Under the pieces are notes generated by a model. That model searched no databases. It had not been told where the DNA came from and worked only from the letters and a program-made list of their open reading frames with translations. Below, piece after piece: positions 42,520-51,061 of a DNA stretch of 64,000 nucleotides. How positions within the stretch are numbered: the stretch's first letter is position 1; each line of letters begins with the position of its first letter. Location of the stretch: NCBI RefSeq assembly GCF_002305875.1, contig NZ_CP022098.1:12028001-12092000 (forward strand), in the 5' to 3' direction. Made by a program: the position numbers and the translations under genes. This DNA is from Cystobacter fuscus. Its GTDB lineage: Bacteria > Myxococcota > Myxococcia > Myxococcales > Myxococcaceae.

Positions 42520-43302
42520 TCAGTGCAGCGGCGCGACAGAGTCCTTCGCGCCCTTCTTGCGCACCCACACCTTGGGCTTGGGCGGCTCGGGACGCACGGG
42601 CGCGGCGGGAGCGGGCGCGGGAGCCTCCCCGCGCGCCTTCGAGGCCGCGCGGCCCCGGGGCAGCACCACCTCCGCCACGGACTGGGACGGAGCATCGTCC
42701 ACCCAGCTCGCCGGGCGCCGGCCGCTCTTCACCAGCAGACGCAGCTTCTGGTAGTGCGCCGAGCAATAACCCTTCGAGCGCGCCGGACGCTTGCAGCCAA
42801 TGACGGCGCAGCGACGGCCTCCCTCGCTCACGCGCGCGCTCGGGGCCTCGGCGGCGGCCCTGGCCGGAGGACGGCCCCGGGGAGCCGGCGCGGGGCTCGG
42901 AGCGGGCTCGGGCTTGTAGACGGGCGCCGCCGTGGTCGGCAGCGCGTAGCGGCTCGTGGGATAGGACAGGGGAGGCCGGGCGGGCGGCGTCGGAGCCGCG
43001 GGCGGAGGCGGAGGCGCGGCCTGCCGGGGCGCGGGCGCGGCCTGCCGGGGCGCGGGCGCCGGAGCGGGCGGAGGCGCCACGGGCTGCTTTCCCCGGCCCT
43101 GGATGGGAAGTCCAATGCCCGGCAGCGCCATCTGCAACGTCTGCATCCGCGTGGCCATGGGCGCCAGCCGGTGGATGATATCCACGATCTCGGCGATGAC
43201 GCCCAGGCGCGCATCCATGCGCGCGATGGCCTTGTGCATGGGTGCCAGACGGGTCTTCAGCTCCGCCTGCACCATTTCCCGCAACGGTTTCTCGATCGAC
43301 AT
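42520..43302 (-). CDS. Pro/Ala-rich protein with a CCCH zinc-like motif
   Basis: A 260-residue protein. A helical N-terminus (1-60; LAPMHKAIARMDARLG) is followed by a long Pro/Ala linker. A possible zinc site C165-C170-C180-H183 (CAVIGCKRPARSKGYCSAHY) and then a basic stretch (QKLRLLVKSGRRP) suggest nucleic-acid binding. It ends with another Pro/Ala-rich tail containing WVRKKG. No signal peptide. Function unknown; the layout suggests an adaptor or DNA/RNA-binding regulator. Confidence 0.65.
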   Translation of the reverse strand: MSIEKPLREMVQAELKTRLAPMHKAIARMDARLGVIAEIVDIIHRLAPMATRMQTLQMALPGIGLPIQGRGKQPVAPPPAPAPAPRQAAPAPRQAAPPPPPAAPTPPARPPLSYPTSRYALPTTAAPVYKPEPAPSPAPAPRGRPPARAAAEAPSARVSEGGRRCAVIGCKRPARSKGYCSAHYQKLRLLVKSGRRPASWVDDAPSQSVAEVVLPRGRAASKARGEAPAPAPAAPVRPEPPKPKVWVRKKGAKDSVAPLH

Positions 43303-43455
43303 ACACGCCCATATGCCACCCCGGCGGCCCCACCGCCAGTCCGACCCGCCTTATCGAGTCACTCTGTCGACCCGGGCACGCCCTCCGGGCGAATCCTGCG
43401 GCACTCCCGGTCCTCTTGGGGCATGGTCCTGGCCCAAATTCAGGAGTCCCAAGAC

Positions 43456-45510
43456 ATGCCACACGATCCCACCGATTGGCTTTGCATCAACACCATCCGC
43501 ACCCTCGCCATGGACGCGGTGGAACAAGCCCACTCGGGCCACCCGGGCGCGCCCATGGCGCTCGCCCCCGTGGCCTACCAGCTCTGGCAGCAGGAGCTGC
43601 GCTACGACCCCACCCAGCCCGTCTGGCCCAACCGCGACCGCTTCGTGCTCTCCAACGGGCACGCCTCCATGCTCCTCTACGCGCTCCTGCACCTCACGGG
43701 CGTGCGCCGCGTCACCGGCGAGGACTCCGTGGAGCAGCAAGTGGCCGTCTCGCTCGAGGACATCAAGAAGTTCCGCCAGCTCGACAGCTCCACGCCCGGC
43801 CACCCCGAGTACCGCTGGACGAGCGGCGTGGAGACCACCACCGGCCCCCTGGGGCAGGGCGTCTCCAACTCGGTGGGCATGGCCATGGCCAGTCAGTGGC
43901 TCGCCAACCACTTCAACCGCCCGGGCTTCGAGCTGTTCGACTACGACGTGTGGGCCATCTGCGGCGACGGCGACCTGATGGAAGGCGTGGCCAGCGAGGC
44001 CGCCTCCATGGCCGGCCACCTGAAGCTGTCCAACCTGTGCTGGATCTACGACAGCAACCACATCAGCATCGACGGCAGCACGGAGCTGGCCTTCACCGAG
44101 GACGTGGGCCGGCGCTTCGAGGCCTATGGCTGGCGCGTGCTGCGCGTGGCGGACGCCAATGACCTGGAAGCGCTCTCCAGCGCCTTCCGCGCCTTCAAGC
44201 AGGAGCGCGGCCAGCCCACGCTCATCATCGTGCACTCGCTGATTGGCTTTGGCGCGCCCAAGAAGCAGGGCACCGCGAGCGCCCACGGCGAGGCCCTGGG
44301 CGAGGCGGAAATCAAGGGCGCCAAGAAGAACTACGGCTGGCCCGAGGACGCGAAGTTCCTCGTGCCCGACGGCGTGCGCGAGCGCTTCGCCCAAGGCGTG
44401 GGCGCGCGCGGCCACAAGCTGCGCACCGAGTGGGAGGCGAAGCTCGCCGAGTACAAGAAGCAGCACCCGGAGCAGGCCGAGCAGCTCCAGCGCATGCAGC
44501 GGCGCGAGCTGCCCGAGGGCTGGGACAAGGAGCTGCCCACCTTCCCCGCGGACCCCAAGGGCCTGGCCTCGCGCGACTCCAGCGGCAAGGTGCTCAACGC
44601 CCTGGCGAAGAACTACCCGTGGCTCGTGGGTGGCTCGGCGGACCTGAACCCCTCCACCAAGACGTACCTGACGTTCTCCGGCCCCATGCGGCCCGGGGAC
44701 CTGTCCGGACGCAACATCCACTACGGGGTGCGCGAGCACGCCATGGGCGCCATCACCAATGGCCTGGCCCTCAGCCGGCTGCGCGCCTACAGCGCCACCT
44801 TCTTCATCTTCAGCGACTACGAGCGGCCCGCCATCCGCCTGTCGTCCATCATGGAGATTCCCTCCATCCACATCTTCACCCACGACTCCATCGGCGTGGG
44901 CGAGGACGGCCCCACGCACCAGCCCGTCGAGCAGCTCGCCAGCCTGCGCGCCATTCCCGGCCTCATCGTGCTGCGCCCCGCCGACGCCAACGAGGTGACC
45001 GAGGCGTGGCGCGTCATCGCCCCGCTCACGCACCAGCCCGTGGTGCTCGTGCTCACGCGCCAGGCGTTGCCCACGTTGGATCGCACGAAGTACGGCCCGG
45101 CCTCGGGGCTGGCCAAGGGCGCCTACATCCTCGCCGACAGCGAGGGCACGCCGGACGTCATCCTCATCGGCACCGGCAGCGAGGTGCACCTGTGCGTGGA
45201 GGCGTACGAGAAGCTCAAGAGCGAGGGCATCAAGGCGCGCGTGGTGAGCATGCCCTCGTGGGAGCTGTTCGAGCAGCAGGACGAGGCGTACCGGGAGAAG
45301 GTGCTGCCCCGCGCCGTCACCGCGCGCGTGGCCGTGGAGCAGGGCGCGGCGTTCGGCTGGGAGCGCTGGGTGGGCCTGAGCGGCAAGGTCATTGGCATGC
45401 GTACCTTCGGCGCGTCCGCCCCGCTGAAGAACCTGCTGCAGAAGTTTGGCTTCAACACGGAGAAGGTCCTCGAGACCGCCCGTGAGGTGCTGAAGTCCGC
45501 GAAGCAGTAG
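43456..45510 (+). CDS. tkt: Transketolase
   Basis: Thiamine-diphosphate enzyme of the non-oxidative pentose phosphate pathway, moving two-carbon units between sugars. The 684-residue length is typical. HSGHPGAPMALAP, the TPP motif GDGDLMEGV (170-178), and the second-domain blocks YGVREHAMGAI and HDSIGVGEDGPTHQPVEQ are all present, so the active site looks complete. ATG 43456 has AGGAG about 10 nt upstream; ATG 43422 in frame is less likely. It works with zwf and gnd of this window though not in the same operon. Confidence 0.97.
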   Translation: MPHDPTDWLCINTIRTLAMDAVEQAHSGHPGAPMALAPVAYQLWQQELRYDPTQPVWPNRDRFVLSNGHASMLLYALLHLTGVRRVTGEDSVEQQVAVSLEDIKKFRQLDSSTPGHPEYRWTSGVETTTGPLGQGVSNSVGMAMASQWLANHFNRPGFELFDYDVWAICGDGDLMEGVASEAASMAGHLKLSNLCWIYDSNHISIDGSTELAFTEDVGRRFEAYGWRVLRVADANDLEALSSAFRAFKQERGQPTLIIVHSLIGFGAPKKQGTASAHGEALGEAEIKGAKKNYGWPEDAKFLVPDGVRERFAQGVGARGHKLRTEWEAKLAEYKKQHPEQAEQLQRMQRRELPEGWDKELPTFPADPKGLASRDSSGKVLNALAKNYPWLVGGSADLNPSTKTYLTFSGPMRPGDLSGRNIHYGVREHAMGAITNGLALSRLRAYSATFFIFSDYERPAIRLSSIMEIPSIHIFTHDSIGVGEDGPTHQPVEQLASLRAIPGLIVLRPADANEVTEAWRVIAPLTHQPVVLVLTRQALPTLDRTKYGPASGLAKGAYILADSEGTPDVILIGTGSEVHLCVEAYEKLKSEGIKARVVSMPSWELFEQQDEAYREKVLPRAVTARVAVEQGAAFGWERWVGLSGKVIGMRTFGASAPLKNLLQKFGFNTEKVLETAREVLKSAKQ

Positions 45511-45517
45511 TCCCCTC

Positions 45518-45547
45518 GGGGCCGCGGGGTGGCTCCCCCGCGGCCCC
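45518..45547 (+). terminator. Hairpin after tkt
   Basis: A perfect 12-bp stem (GGGGCCGCGGGG / CCCCGCGGCCCC, loop 6 nt) begins 8 nt after the tkt stop. No T-tract follows. Confidence 0.6.
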
Positions 45548-45863
45548 ACCCCAACGCCAGACAGTCCCGTCCGGTCGCAGCCCGAGCGGACACCAGGGAA
45601 GCGACCGCCCCACGTCCGGGCGTGGCCCTCTCGCGCCTCCCATTGACGCCCACGCCCTCCCGACACAGGGCCCCGACCGGTCCGCGACGGGGCATCCACC
45701 CCGCCCCACTGTGACCCGTCCTGGCAACCTGTCCCCAGGTGCCATCGATGTAGGTCGTGAGGATGTTGTGTCGGGAGGAGACTGACATTGTGGTCTGAAG
45801 ACAAGACAGACGCGCTCAGCCCCCGGGGCCTTCCCCTACCCGATTCGCTCGCGGACGCCGCTC
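45548..45863. other. Intergenic region before the hybrid kinase
   Basis: About 315 nt without a gene. Small inverted repeat CCTGGCAACCTGTCCCCAGG near 45720 and an A/T-richer patch at 45750-45810 are the only structures noticed. No confident promoter. Confidence 0.35.
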
Positions 45864-47510
45864 ATGGGTGATCTCGCGACAGTGCTCGAGGATCGGCGCG
45901 AGGAGTTGCTGCGCCGCTGGAGCGAAGCCCTGCACCGGAGCCTGCCGCGGGCCGCCCCTGGGGAGCTGCCCTCGCCCTCCGAGCTGTCCGAGTTGTTCCA
46001 CGGACTGACTCGCGCGCTGGACGAACATCCCGCCTCCGGAGGCGCTCCCCCTCCGCCCTCCTGGCTCGCTCGGAGAGACACCCTCCCGCTCGCGCTCGCC
46101 GTCCATGAGTCGCTGGGCGAGGCGGTGACGGACCTGCTCCAGGAGGAAGGCGGCGTACTCACCCCGGGCGAGGCGCGCGTCCTCACCCGCTTCATCACCT
46201 CGGGCATCACGGCCGCCGGGACGCCGCGTGAGCGGCCCTCGCGCGACGCCGAGGGGCGACTGCTCCCGGAGGCCCTCCCCTCTCTCGACGCCCGCGGCGA
46301 GCACGAGTGGGAACGGCTGCTCGCGAGCGAGAAGGCCGCGCGCCAGGAAGCCGAGGAGGCCAACCGCCTCAAGGACGAGTTCCTCGCCACGGTGAGCCAC
46401 GAGCTGCGCACCCCCCTCACGGCGATGCTCGGCTGGGTACAGGTGCTGCGCAATGGCAACCTGCCGCCGGAAAAGCACGAGCGGGCCCTGGAGACGGTGG
46501 AGCGCAACGCCCGGGCCCAGGGCCAGCTCATCGAGGACCTGCTCGACGTGAGCCGCATCATGTCCGGCAAGCTCAAGCTGGACGTGGAGCCCGTGGAGGT
46601 GAGTGACGTGGTGCAGCAGGCGCTCGACTCGGTGCGCCCCGCCGCGGACGCCAAGGGCCTGCGGTTGCAGACGGCGCTGGACTCCACCGGCCACGTCATG
46701 GGGGACGCGCACCGGTTGCAGCAGGTGGTGTGGAACCTCTTGTCCAACGCGGTGAAGTTCACCCCCAAGGGCGGGCGCGTCCAGGTCTTCGTCGAGCGGC
46801 GGGACTCGGCGGTGGAGATCACCGTGGCGGACACGGGCCCGGGCATCGCCCCGGAGTTCCTCCCCCACGTCTTCGAGCGCTTCCGCCGGGCCGACGGGCC
46901 CCTCTCCCGGAGGACCGGCGGACTCGGACTGGGCCTGTCCATCGTCAAGCAGCTCGTGGAGATGCACGGCGGCACCGTGGCCGCCTTCAGCGAGGGCGAC
47001 GGCAAGGGCGCCACCTTCATCGTGCGCCTGCCCCTGTCCGTGGCCATGCGCCGCGAGGCCACCCTCCCGCCCTCGCTGCAACGCGCCTACCCGGGCATTC
47101 CCTGTCCGCCGGAACTCACGGGCCTGCGCGTGCTCGTCGTGGATGACGAGCAGGACACACGCGAGCTGCTGCGCACCCTGCTGGAGGAATGCCACGCCGA
47201 GGTGAGCACCGCCGCGTCCGTGGCCGAGGGCCTCGAGCGGCTCAAGGAGGAGCGGCCCGACGTGCTCATCTCCGACATCGGCATGCCGGGCGAGGACGGC
47301 TTCACCCTCATCTCCCGCGTCCGGGCGCTCCCCCCCAAGGAGGGCGGCCGCACCCCCGCCGTCGCGCTCACCGCCTACGCGCGCGTGGAAGACCGGACCC
47401 GGGTGCTGCTCGCGGGCTTCCACAGCCACGTGCCCAAGCCCGTGGAGCCCGTGGAGCTGCTCGTGGTGCTCGCCTCGCTGTCGGGCCGCTTCGGCGCCGC
47501 GAGGACCTGA
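45864..47510 (+). CDS. Hybrid histidine kinase with C-terminal receiver
   Basis: A 548-residue soluble hybrid kinase. An N-terminal helical domain (1-150; LEDRREELLRRWSEALHR) resembles RsbRD-type sensory domains. After a coiled coil the H-box is ATVSHELRTPL with His179, followed by the ATPase motifs (WNLLSNAVKFTPKGG, DTGPGIAPEF, GGLGLGLSIVKQLVEMHGG). The C-terminal receiver has the acidic pair VVDDEQ near 428 and phospho-acceptor Asp471 in ISDIGMPG, with Lys in HVPKPVE. It would pass phosphate from His179 to Asp471 and on to an unknown phosphotransfer partner. No output domain is present. Confidence 0.92.
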   Translation: MGDLATVLEDRREELLRRWSEALHRSLPRAAPGELPSPSELSELFHGLTRALDEHPASGGAPPPPSWLARRDTLPLALAVHESLGEAVTDLLQEEGGVLTPGEARVLTRFITSGITAAGTPRERPSRDAEGRLLPEALPSLDARGEHEWERLLASEKAARQEAEEANRLKDEFLATVSHELRTPLTAMLGWVQVLRNGNLPPEKHERALETVERNARAQGQLIEDLLDVSRIMSGKLKLDVEPVEVSDVVQQALDSVRPAADAKGLRLQTALDSTGHVMGDAHRLQQVVWNLLSNAVKFTPKGGRVQVFVERRDSAVEITVADTGPGIAPEFLPHVFERFRRADGPLSRRTGGLGLGLSIVKQLVEMHGGTVAAFSEGDGKGATFIVRLPLSVAMRREATLPPSLQRAYPGIPCPPELTGLRVLVVDDEQDTRELLRTLLEECHAEVSTAASVAEGLERLKEERPDVLISDIGMPGEDGFTLISRVRALPPKEGGRTPAVALTAYARVEDRTRVLLAGFHSHVPKPVEPVELLVVLASLSGRFGAART

Positions 47511-47521
47511 ACACGGGGGAG

Positions 47522-48385
47522 TCAACGCGGCGCGTCGGCCTGCGCGAGATGTTCGAGCAGCAGCGTGTTGATGCGTCCGGCGTGTTGAATGGTCACCCCG
47601 TGGGAGGCGCCGGGGAACTCCACGTAGCGCGCCCCGGGAATGCCCTCGCCGAGCACCCGGCCCAGGCGAGGAGGGGCGATGGGATCCTCCGTGGCGCTCA
47701 CCACCAGGGTGGGCAGGCCCGCGAGCTCCTGGAGCCGGGGCGTGGAGTCATAGGCCCCCATGGCCGCCATCTGCCGCATCGCCACCGGGGGCGAGTCCGC
47801 CAGGTCATGGCCGAAGAGGTGCGCGAGGCGGCCGGCGAGCGCGTCGGGGTCCTCCTGGAGGAAGGCGTCGGGCGGCATCACCATGCGAAGGAAGGCGCGG
47901 CGGCGCCAGGCGCGCGGGCCCACGCGCGAGCGCAACCCCAGCCACATCATGCGGAGCGAGGGCACCGTCACATGACGGCCCCGGGCGAAGGTGCACAACA
48001 GGGACAGGCTGCGCACGCGCGCACGCTCGGTCAGCGCGAGGTGCTGGGCGATGAGCCCTCCCAGCGAGTGCCCGACGACGTGCGCCGAGTCCCAACCTTG
48101 CGCGTCCAGCAGGGCGCGGACGTCCTCGGCCATCTGGGCGACGCTGAGCGCGACGCCCAGGGGCTGGCTGCGGCCGAGTCCCCGGTTGTCGAACCACAGG
48201 CAGCGGTGGTGCGCCGTGAGCCCGTCGAGCTGGGGGCGCCAGGCCTCGCCCTGCACGGCCACGCCCTGGATGAGCACCACCGGAGTACCCGAGCCCTCCA
48301 CGCCATACGAGAGACGGCAGCCCTGGTGCTCCAGCGACGAGATGCCAATCCCGGGGACGACTCCTGGCTCATCACGCATCGACAT
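47522..48385 (-). CDS. Alpha/beta-hydrolase fold protein
   Basis: A 287-residue alpha/beta hydrolase. The nucleophile elbow is GHSLGG with Ser107; the oxyanion region is IQGVAVQGEAW, the acid is probably in SATEDPIAP, and the histidine in GASHGVTI. The FDNRGLGRS block is typical of esterases and lactonases. A cap domain with RSRVGPRAWRRRAF lies between. The substrate is unknown. It starts at ATG 48385 with AGGAG upstream, and converges with the kinase gene 11 nt away. Confidence 0.88.
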   Translation of the reverse strand: MSMRDEPGVVPGIGISSLEHQGCRLSYGVEGSGTPVVLIQGVAVQGEAWRPQLDGLTAHHRCLWFDNRGLGRSQPLGVALSVAQMAEDVRALLDAQGWDSAHVVGHSLGGLIAQHLALTERARVRSLSLLCTFARGRHVTVPSLRMMWLGLRSRVGPRAWRRRAFLRMVMPPDAFLQEDPDALAGRLAHLFGHDLADSPPVAMRQMAAMGAYDSTPRLQELAGLPTLVVSATEDPIAPPRLGRVLGEGIPGARYVEFPGASHGVTIQHAGRINTLLLEHLAQADAPR

Positions 48386-48470
48386 TCATCTCCTGGGTGA
48401 CTCAATGACGGCCGGGTCGGTTGCATCTGGAACGAGCCACCTCAAATTGAGTGTCAAGGAGGGTGCCCTC

Positions 48471-48878
48471 ATGCCCCGTGGAGACAAGAGCAAATACACC
48501 GACAAGCAGAAGCGCCGCGCCGAGCATATCGAGAAGAGCTACGAGCAACATGGGACGGACAAGAAGGAGGCCGTGCGCCGGGCCTGGGCCACGGTGAACG
48601 CCGAGTCCCACGGCGGAGAAAAGCCCGGCGGCTCCGGCTACGGCAAGCCCGAGACCCACCAGTCCTCCCGGCGCGGCGGTCAGCGCAGCATGTCCAAGCG
48701 CACCACCGCCCAGCGCTCCACCGCCGCCAAGAAGGCCGCGGCCACACGCAAGAGCAAGGCCGTCAAGCGCACCGCGGCCGCCAAGCGGGGAGCGGCCAAG
48801 CGCACCACCGCCAGGCGCGGCACCACCACCAAGCGCGCCACGGCGAAGCGCTCGAGCAGCCCGCGCAAGCGCTCGTGA
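48471..48878 (+). CDS. Histone H1-like Lys/Ala-rich DNA-binding protein
   Basis: A 135-residue very basic protein. The first 60 residues (KYTDKQKRRAEHIEKSYEQH, AVRRAWATVN and GGSGYGKPE) match small proteins often labelled plasmid stabilisation. The last 70 residues are Lys/Arg/Ala/Thr repeats (AAKKAAATRKSKAVKRTAAA) like histone H1 and bacterial Hc1/HupB tails, expected to bind and compact DNA. AAGGAGGGTGCCCTC precedes the ATG at 48471, a near-perfect ribosome binding site predicting high expression. Confidence 0.8.
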   Translation: MPRGDKSKYTDKQKRRAEHIEKSYEQHGTDKKEAVRRAWATVNAESHGGEKPGGSGYGKPETHQSSRRGGQRSMSKRTTAQRSTAAKKAAATRKSKAVKRTAAAKRGAAKRTTARRGTTTKRATAKRSSSPRKRS

Positions 48879-48916
48879 GCCGCGGGAACACGAGGCACGT
48901 GGAGCACCCCGGACGC

Positions 48917-48940
48917 GCCCGGCTCAGCGAGGAGCCGGGC
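48917..48940. terminator. Bidirectional hairpin between convergent genes
   Basis: GCCCGGCTC-AGCGAG-GAGCCGGGC is a perfect 9-bp stem overlapping the end of the acetyltransferase gene and 39 nt past the histone-like gene. Confidence 0.5.
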
Positions 48941-49505
48941 CGTGCATCCGAGCGAACGGGAAGGTGAGGTGCGCCCGGCGCGCTTCCCACTCGGGCCGCA
49001 AGAGACCCCAGACCTGTTGATCCTTACGCCGCCCCTCGATGAGGAAGTGCCCGCGCATCAACCCCTCCTGGGTGAAGCCGAGCTTGCGCGCCAGGGCCTG
49101 TGACGCGAGGTTGTCCTCCGCCGTGGTGAGCCAGACGCGGTGCAGGAAGGGCCAGGCGTCGAAGAGGCCCGCCACCACGCCCGCCACCGCGCGCGTGCCC
49201 AGCCCCTGCCCGTGAAAACCGCTCGAGAGCATGTAGCCAATCTCCACGCGCCCGTGGAAGCGCGACAGCTCCCGCGCGGACACCGTGCCGACGAGCCGTC
49301 CGTCCCACTCCACCATCCACCGGAAGCTCGTGGCCGTGGGGTGACCCAGGTCATGCGTCGCCGCCTGGAGCCGCTCGAGCAGGGACTCGCGCGACGAGGG
49401 CTCCAGGGGCACCAGCCGCCGGGAGACGGGCTCCTCGCGCAGGGCCCTCCACATGTCCACGTGCTCGGGCAGCGCGGGCACCAACCGGAGTTCGGGAGAG
49501 GTCAT
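48924..49505 (-). CDS. GNAT-family N-acetyltransferase (RimJ/RimL-like)
   Basis: A 193-residue acetyltransferase. MTSPELRLVPALPEHVD is the usual start; IGYMLSSGFHGQGLGTRAV is the acetyl-CoA motif and LHRVWLTTAEDNLASQALARKLGF the following helix-strand. It could acetylate ribosomal proteins, antibiotics or small molecules. The long frame to 50024 is an artefact, since ATG 49505 gives the whole domain. Confidence 0.9.
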   Translation of the reverse strand: MTSPELRLVPALPEHVDMWRALREEPVSRRLVPLEPSSRESLLERLQAATHDLGHPTATSFRWMVEWDGRLVGTVSARELSRFHGRVEIGYMLSSGFHGQGLGTRAVAGVVAGLFDAWPFLHRVWLTTAEDNLASQALARKLGFTQEGLMRGHFLIEGRRKDQQVWGLLRPEWEARRAHLTFPFARMHGPAPR

Positions 49506-49622
49506 GGCCGGGCACCCTACTCCACCCCACCGAACAGGGCGGCCTGACGGGCAGCCGTTCGCTGCACGCGACTCGGGGACTCCGCACCTTCCGCCCAGCA
49601 CGACAACAGGGAGGGAAGACAC

Positions 49623-50018
49623 ATGACGAAGACGAAACTTCTGCTGGCGGGGCTTCTCACGGGGGCGGTGGCGTTCGGGACCGCGTGCAAGACGGACACG
49701 GCCACCACGAGCCCGGAGCCGATGACGCCGGCCACGACCGAGGACGCCGGCACGGGTGGCACGGGCTTCGACACGCCCCAGCCCGCTCCGCTGCCCGATG
49801 ACGGTATCCGCGAGCGCGAACCGGACGTGCACAACACACCCATCGACGAGCCCGGCACGGGTGGCTCCGGTCTGGAGCCGGACGGCATGACGCCTCCTCC
49901 GGACGCCATCGGCAACGAGCCCATCGACGAGCCGATGAAGACCACGCCGCCCATCGACTCGTCCATGGACGACGACGACACCATGACCGAGGACATGCAG
50001 CCCATGCCCAAGCAGTAG
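49623..50018 (+). CDS. Acidic Pro/Thr-rich lipoprotein
   Basis: A 131-residue lipoprotein (lipobox GTAC, Cys22). The mature part is low-complexity, rich in Pro, Thr, Asp and Gly, with repeated TPxDEPGTGG-like segments and Asp runs (DDDDT); it is probably disordered and surface-exposed. GGGAGGG lies before the ATG. Function unknown. Confidence 0.65.
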   Translation: MTKTKLLLAGLLTGAVAFGTACKTDTATTSPEPMTPATTEDAGTGGTGFDTPQPAPLPDDGIREREPDVHNTPIDEPGTGGSGLEPDGMTPPPDAIGNEPIDEPMKTTPPIDSSMDDDDTMTEDMQPMPKQ

Positions 50019-50040
50019 GCACACGGGCCGCGGGACCCGT

Positions 50041-50072
50041 CGGGCCTCCGGGCATCACTCCCCGGGGGCCCG
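50041..50072. terminator. Terminator-like hairpin
   Basis: CGGGCCTCCGGG and CCCGGGGGCCCG form a 12-bp stem with one G-U pair and an 8-nt loop, between two convergent lipoprotein genes. No T-tract. Confidence 0.55.
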
Positions 50073-50093
50073 TCGTGTCTGACGGGGAGCCCC

Positions 50094-50306
50094 TCAGCGA
50101 GGCGGCTTGAGGTGCTCGGGCAGGCCCTTCCCCTCGGGGGGACGCTCCATGCTGGAGCCAGGGGTGGGTGGCCGCAGCTCCGAGGGCAACCCGGACGCGG
50201 AGGCCGGTGGCGTTCCCGAGTCACCCGGACCGGGATCCACGGTGCCCGCGGGGCAGGCCAGCGACAACGACGACAGCGCGATCACGACGAGCCAGGGACG
50301 TCTCAC
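50094..50306 (-). CDS. Small Pro-rich lipoprotein
   Basis: A 70-residue lipoprotein (lipobox SLAC, Cys18) with a Pro/Gly/Ser-rich mature part and no domain. The start is GTG 50306. It lies 12 nt after the YcnI-like gene on the same strand, so it is probably co-expressed with it and may be its lipid-anchored partner. Confidence 0.55.
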   Translation of the reverse strand: MRRPWLVVIALSSLSLACPAGTVDPGPGDSGTPPASASGLPSELRPPTPGSSMERPPEGKGLPEHLKPPR

Positions 50307-50318
50307 GGTCAGCCTCGC

Positions 50319-51026
50319 TCAGTACCGGACCCAGATCTCGGTCCCGGGGTGGATCTGCTGGAGCACCTGGGTGTTCGGCTCCTGGGCGATGAGGCCGGAG
50401 ATGTAGTCGCTGGGGCTGTAGGCGGCACTGCCCGCCCAGACGATTTGAGCGTCCTTGAAGACGCTCAGGTCATGCACGTGCTGCGTCACCGTGTACTTGT
50501 TCCACCCGGGCGTGCGCGACGGCACGATGACGAGGGAGGGCGCCGGCAGCTCGGTGGAGCCCTCGGCCAGGTGGCCGTGCTCGCCGGAGGTGCTCACCCA
50601 CTCCGCGACCTTCTCGGTGCCGTCCGGCGCGCGGCAGGTCTGGATCGTCGGGAAGTACAGCGCGGTGAAGGGGGCATTGGGCAGGCTGGCGCGCAGGGTC
50701 ACCTTGTAGAACTGGGTGTCCTCGGGCAGCACGCTGGCCTCGGGCTTCGTCCACGTCACCGCCTTCACCCGGCCCGTGTCATCCTTGGTCACCACGGCCC
50801 GGCCGAACGCCGAGTCCAACGGCCGCACGCCGCCCACGCCCTCGGGGATCCGCACCTCGATGCGGTAGGTGTCCAGGCCGTCGCAGCCATGACCCACCAG
50901 GAAGGACAGCTCCTGGGTGGTGGCCGCGATGGGCTGTGCCGTGGTGGACAGGCCGATATGGGCCTCGGCGGTGTGGCACAGCAGGAAGGCCGCGATGGCC
51001 GACAGCGTCCGCGATGAAACCTTCAT
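50319..51026 (-). CDS. DUF1775 / YcnI-like periplasmic protein
   Basis: A 235-residue exported protein with signal peptide ending HTAEA|HIG. After cleavage the mature N-terminus would be histidine (His23), the copper ligand position reported for YcnI. The DUF1775 core is seen in HIGLSTTAQPIAAT, GCDGLDTYRIEVRIPEGV and SLPNAPFTALYFPTIQ. The C-terminal 60 residues (DAQIVWAGSAAYSP...VRY) are an added domain. Usual partners YcnJ/CopCD or PCuAC are not adjacent. ATG 51026 has GGAGGAG 7 nt upstream. Confidence 0.8.
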   Translation of the reverse strand: MKVSSRTLSAIAAFLLCHTAEAHIGLSTTAQPIAATTQELSFLVGHGCDGLDTYRIEVRIPEGVGGVRPLDSAFGRAVVTKDDTGRVKAVTWTKPEASVLPEDTQFYKVTLRASLPNAPFTALYFPTIQTCRAPDGTEKVAEWVSTSGEHGHLAEGSTELPAPSLVIVPSRTPGWNKYTVTQHVHDLSVFKDAQIVWAGSAAYSPSDYISGLIAQEPNTQVLQQIHPGTEIWVRY

Positions 51027-51061
51027 CTGAACTCCTCCAGGCGACGGGCGAGGAGTGCCTT

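Noticed and set aside
40627-45510. A 1627-codon open frame running through the kinase, three other genes and transketolase
   Set aside because: Only the last 685 codons (from 43456) read as transketolase; the rest is a high-GC shadow frame in genes coded in other frames or strands.
45816-47525. A 569-codon minus-strand frame
   Set aside because: Antisense to the hybrid kinase, with His/Gly/Arg-rich nonsense sequence.
48924-50024. A 366-codon version of the acetyltransferase
   Set aside because: The first 173 codons are antisense to the lipoprotein gene at 49623; the domain starts at 49505.
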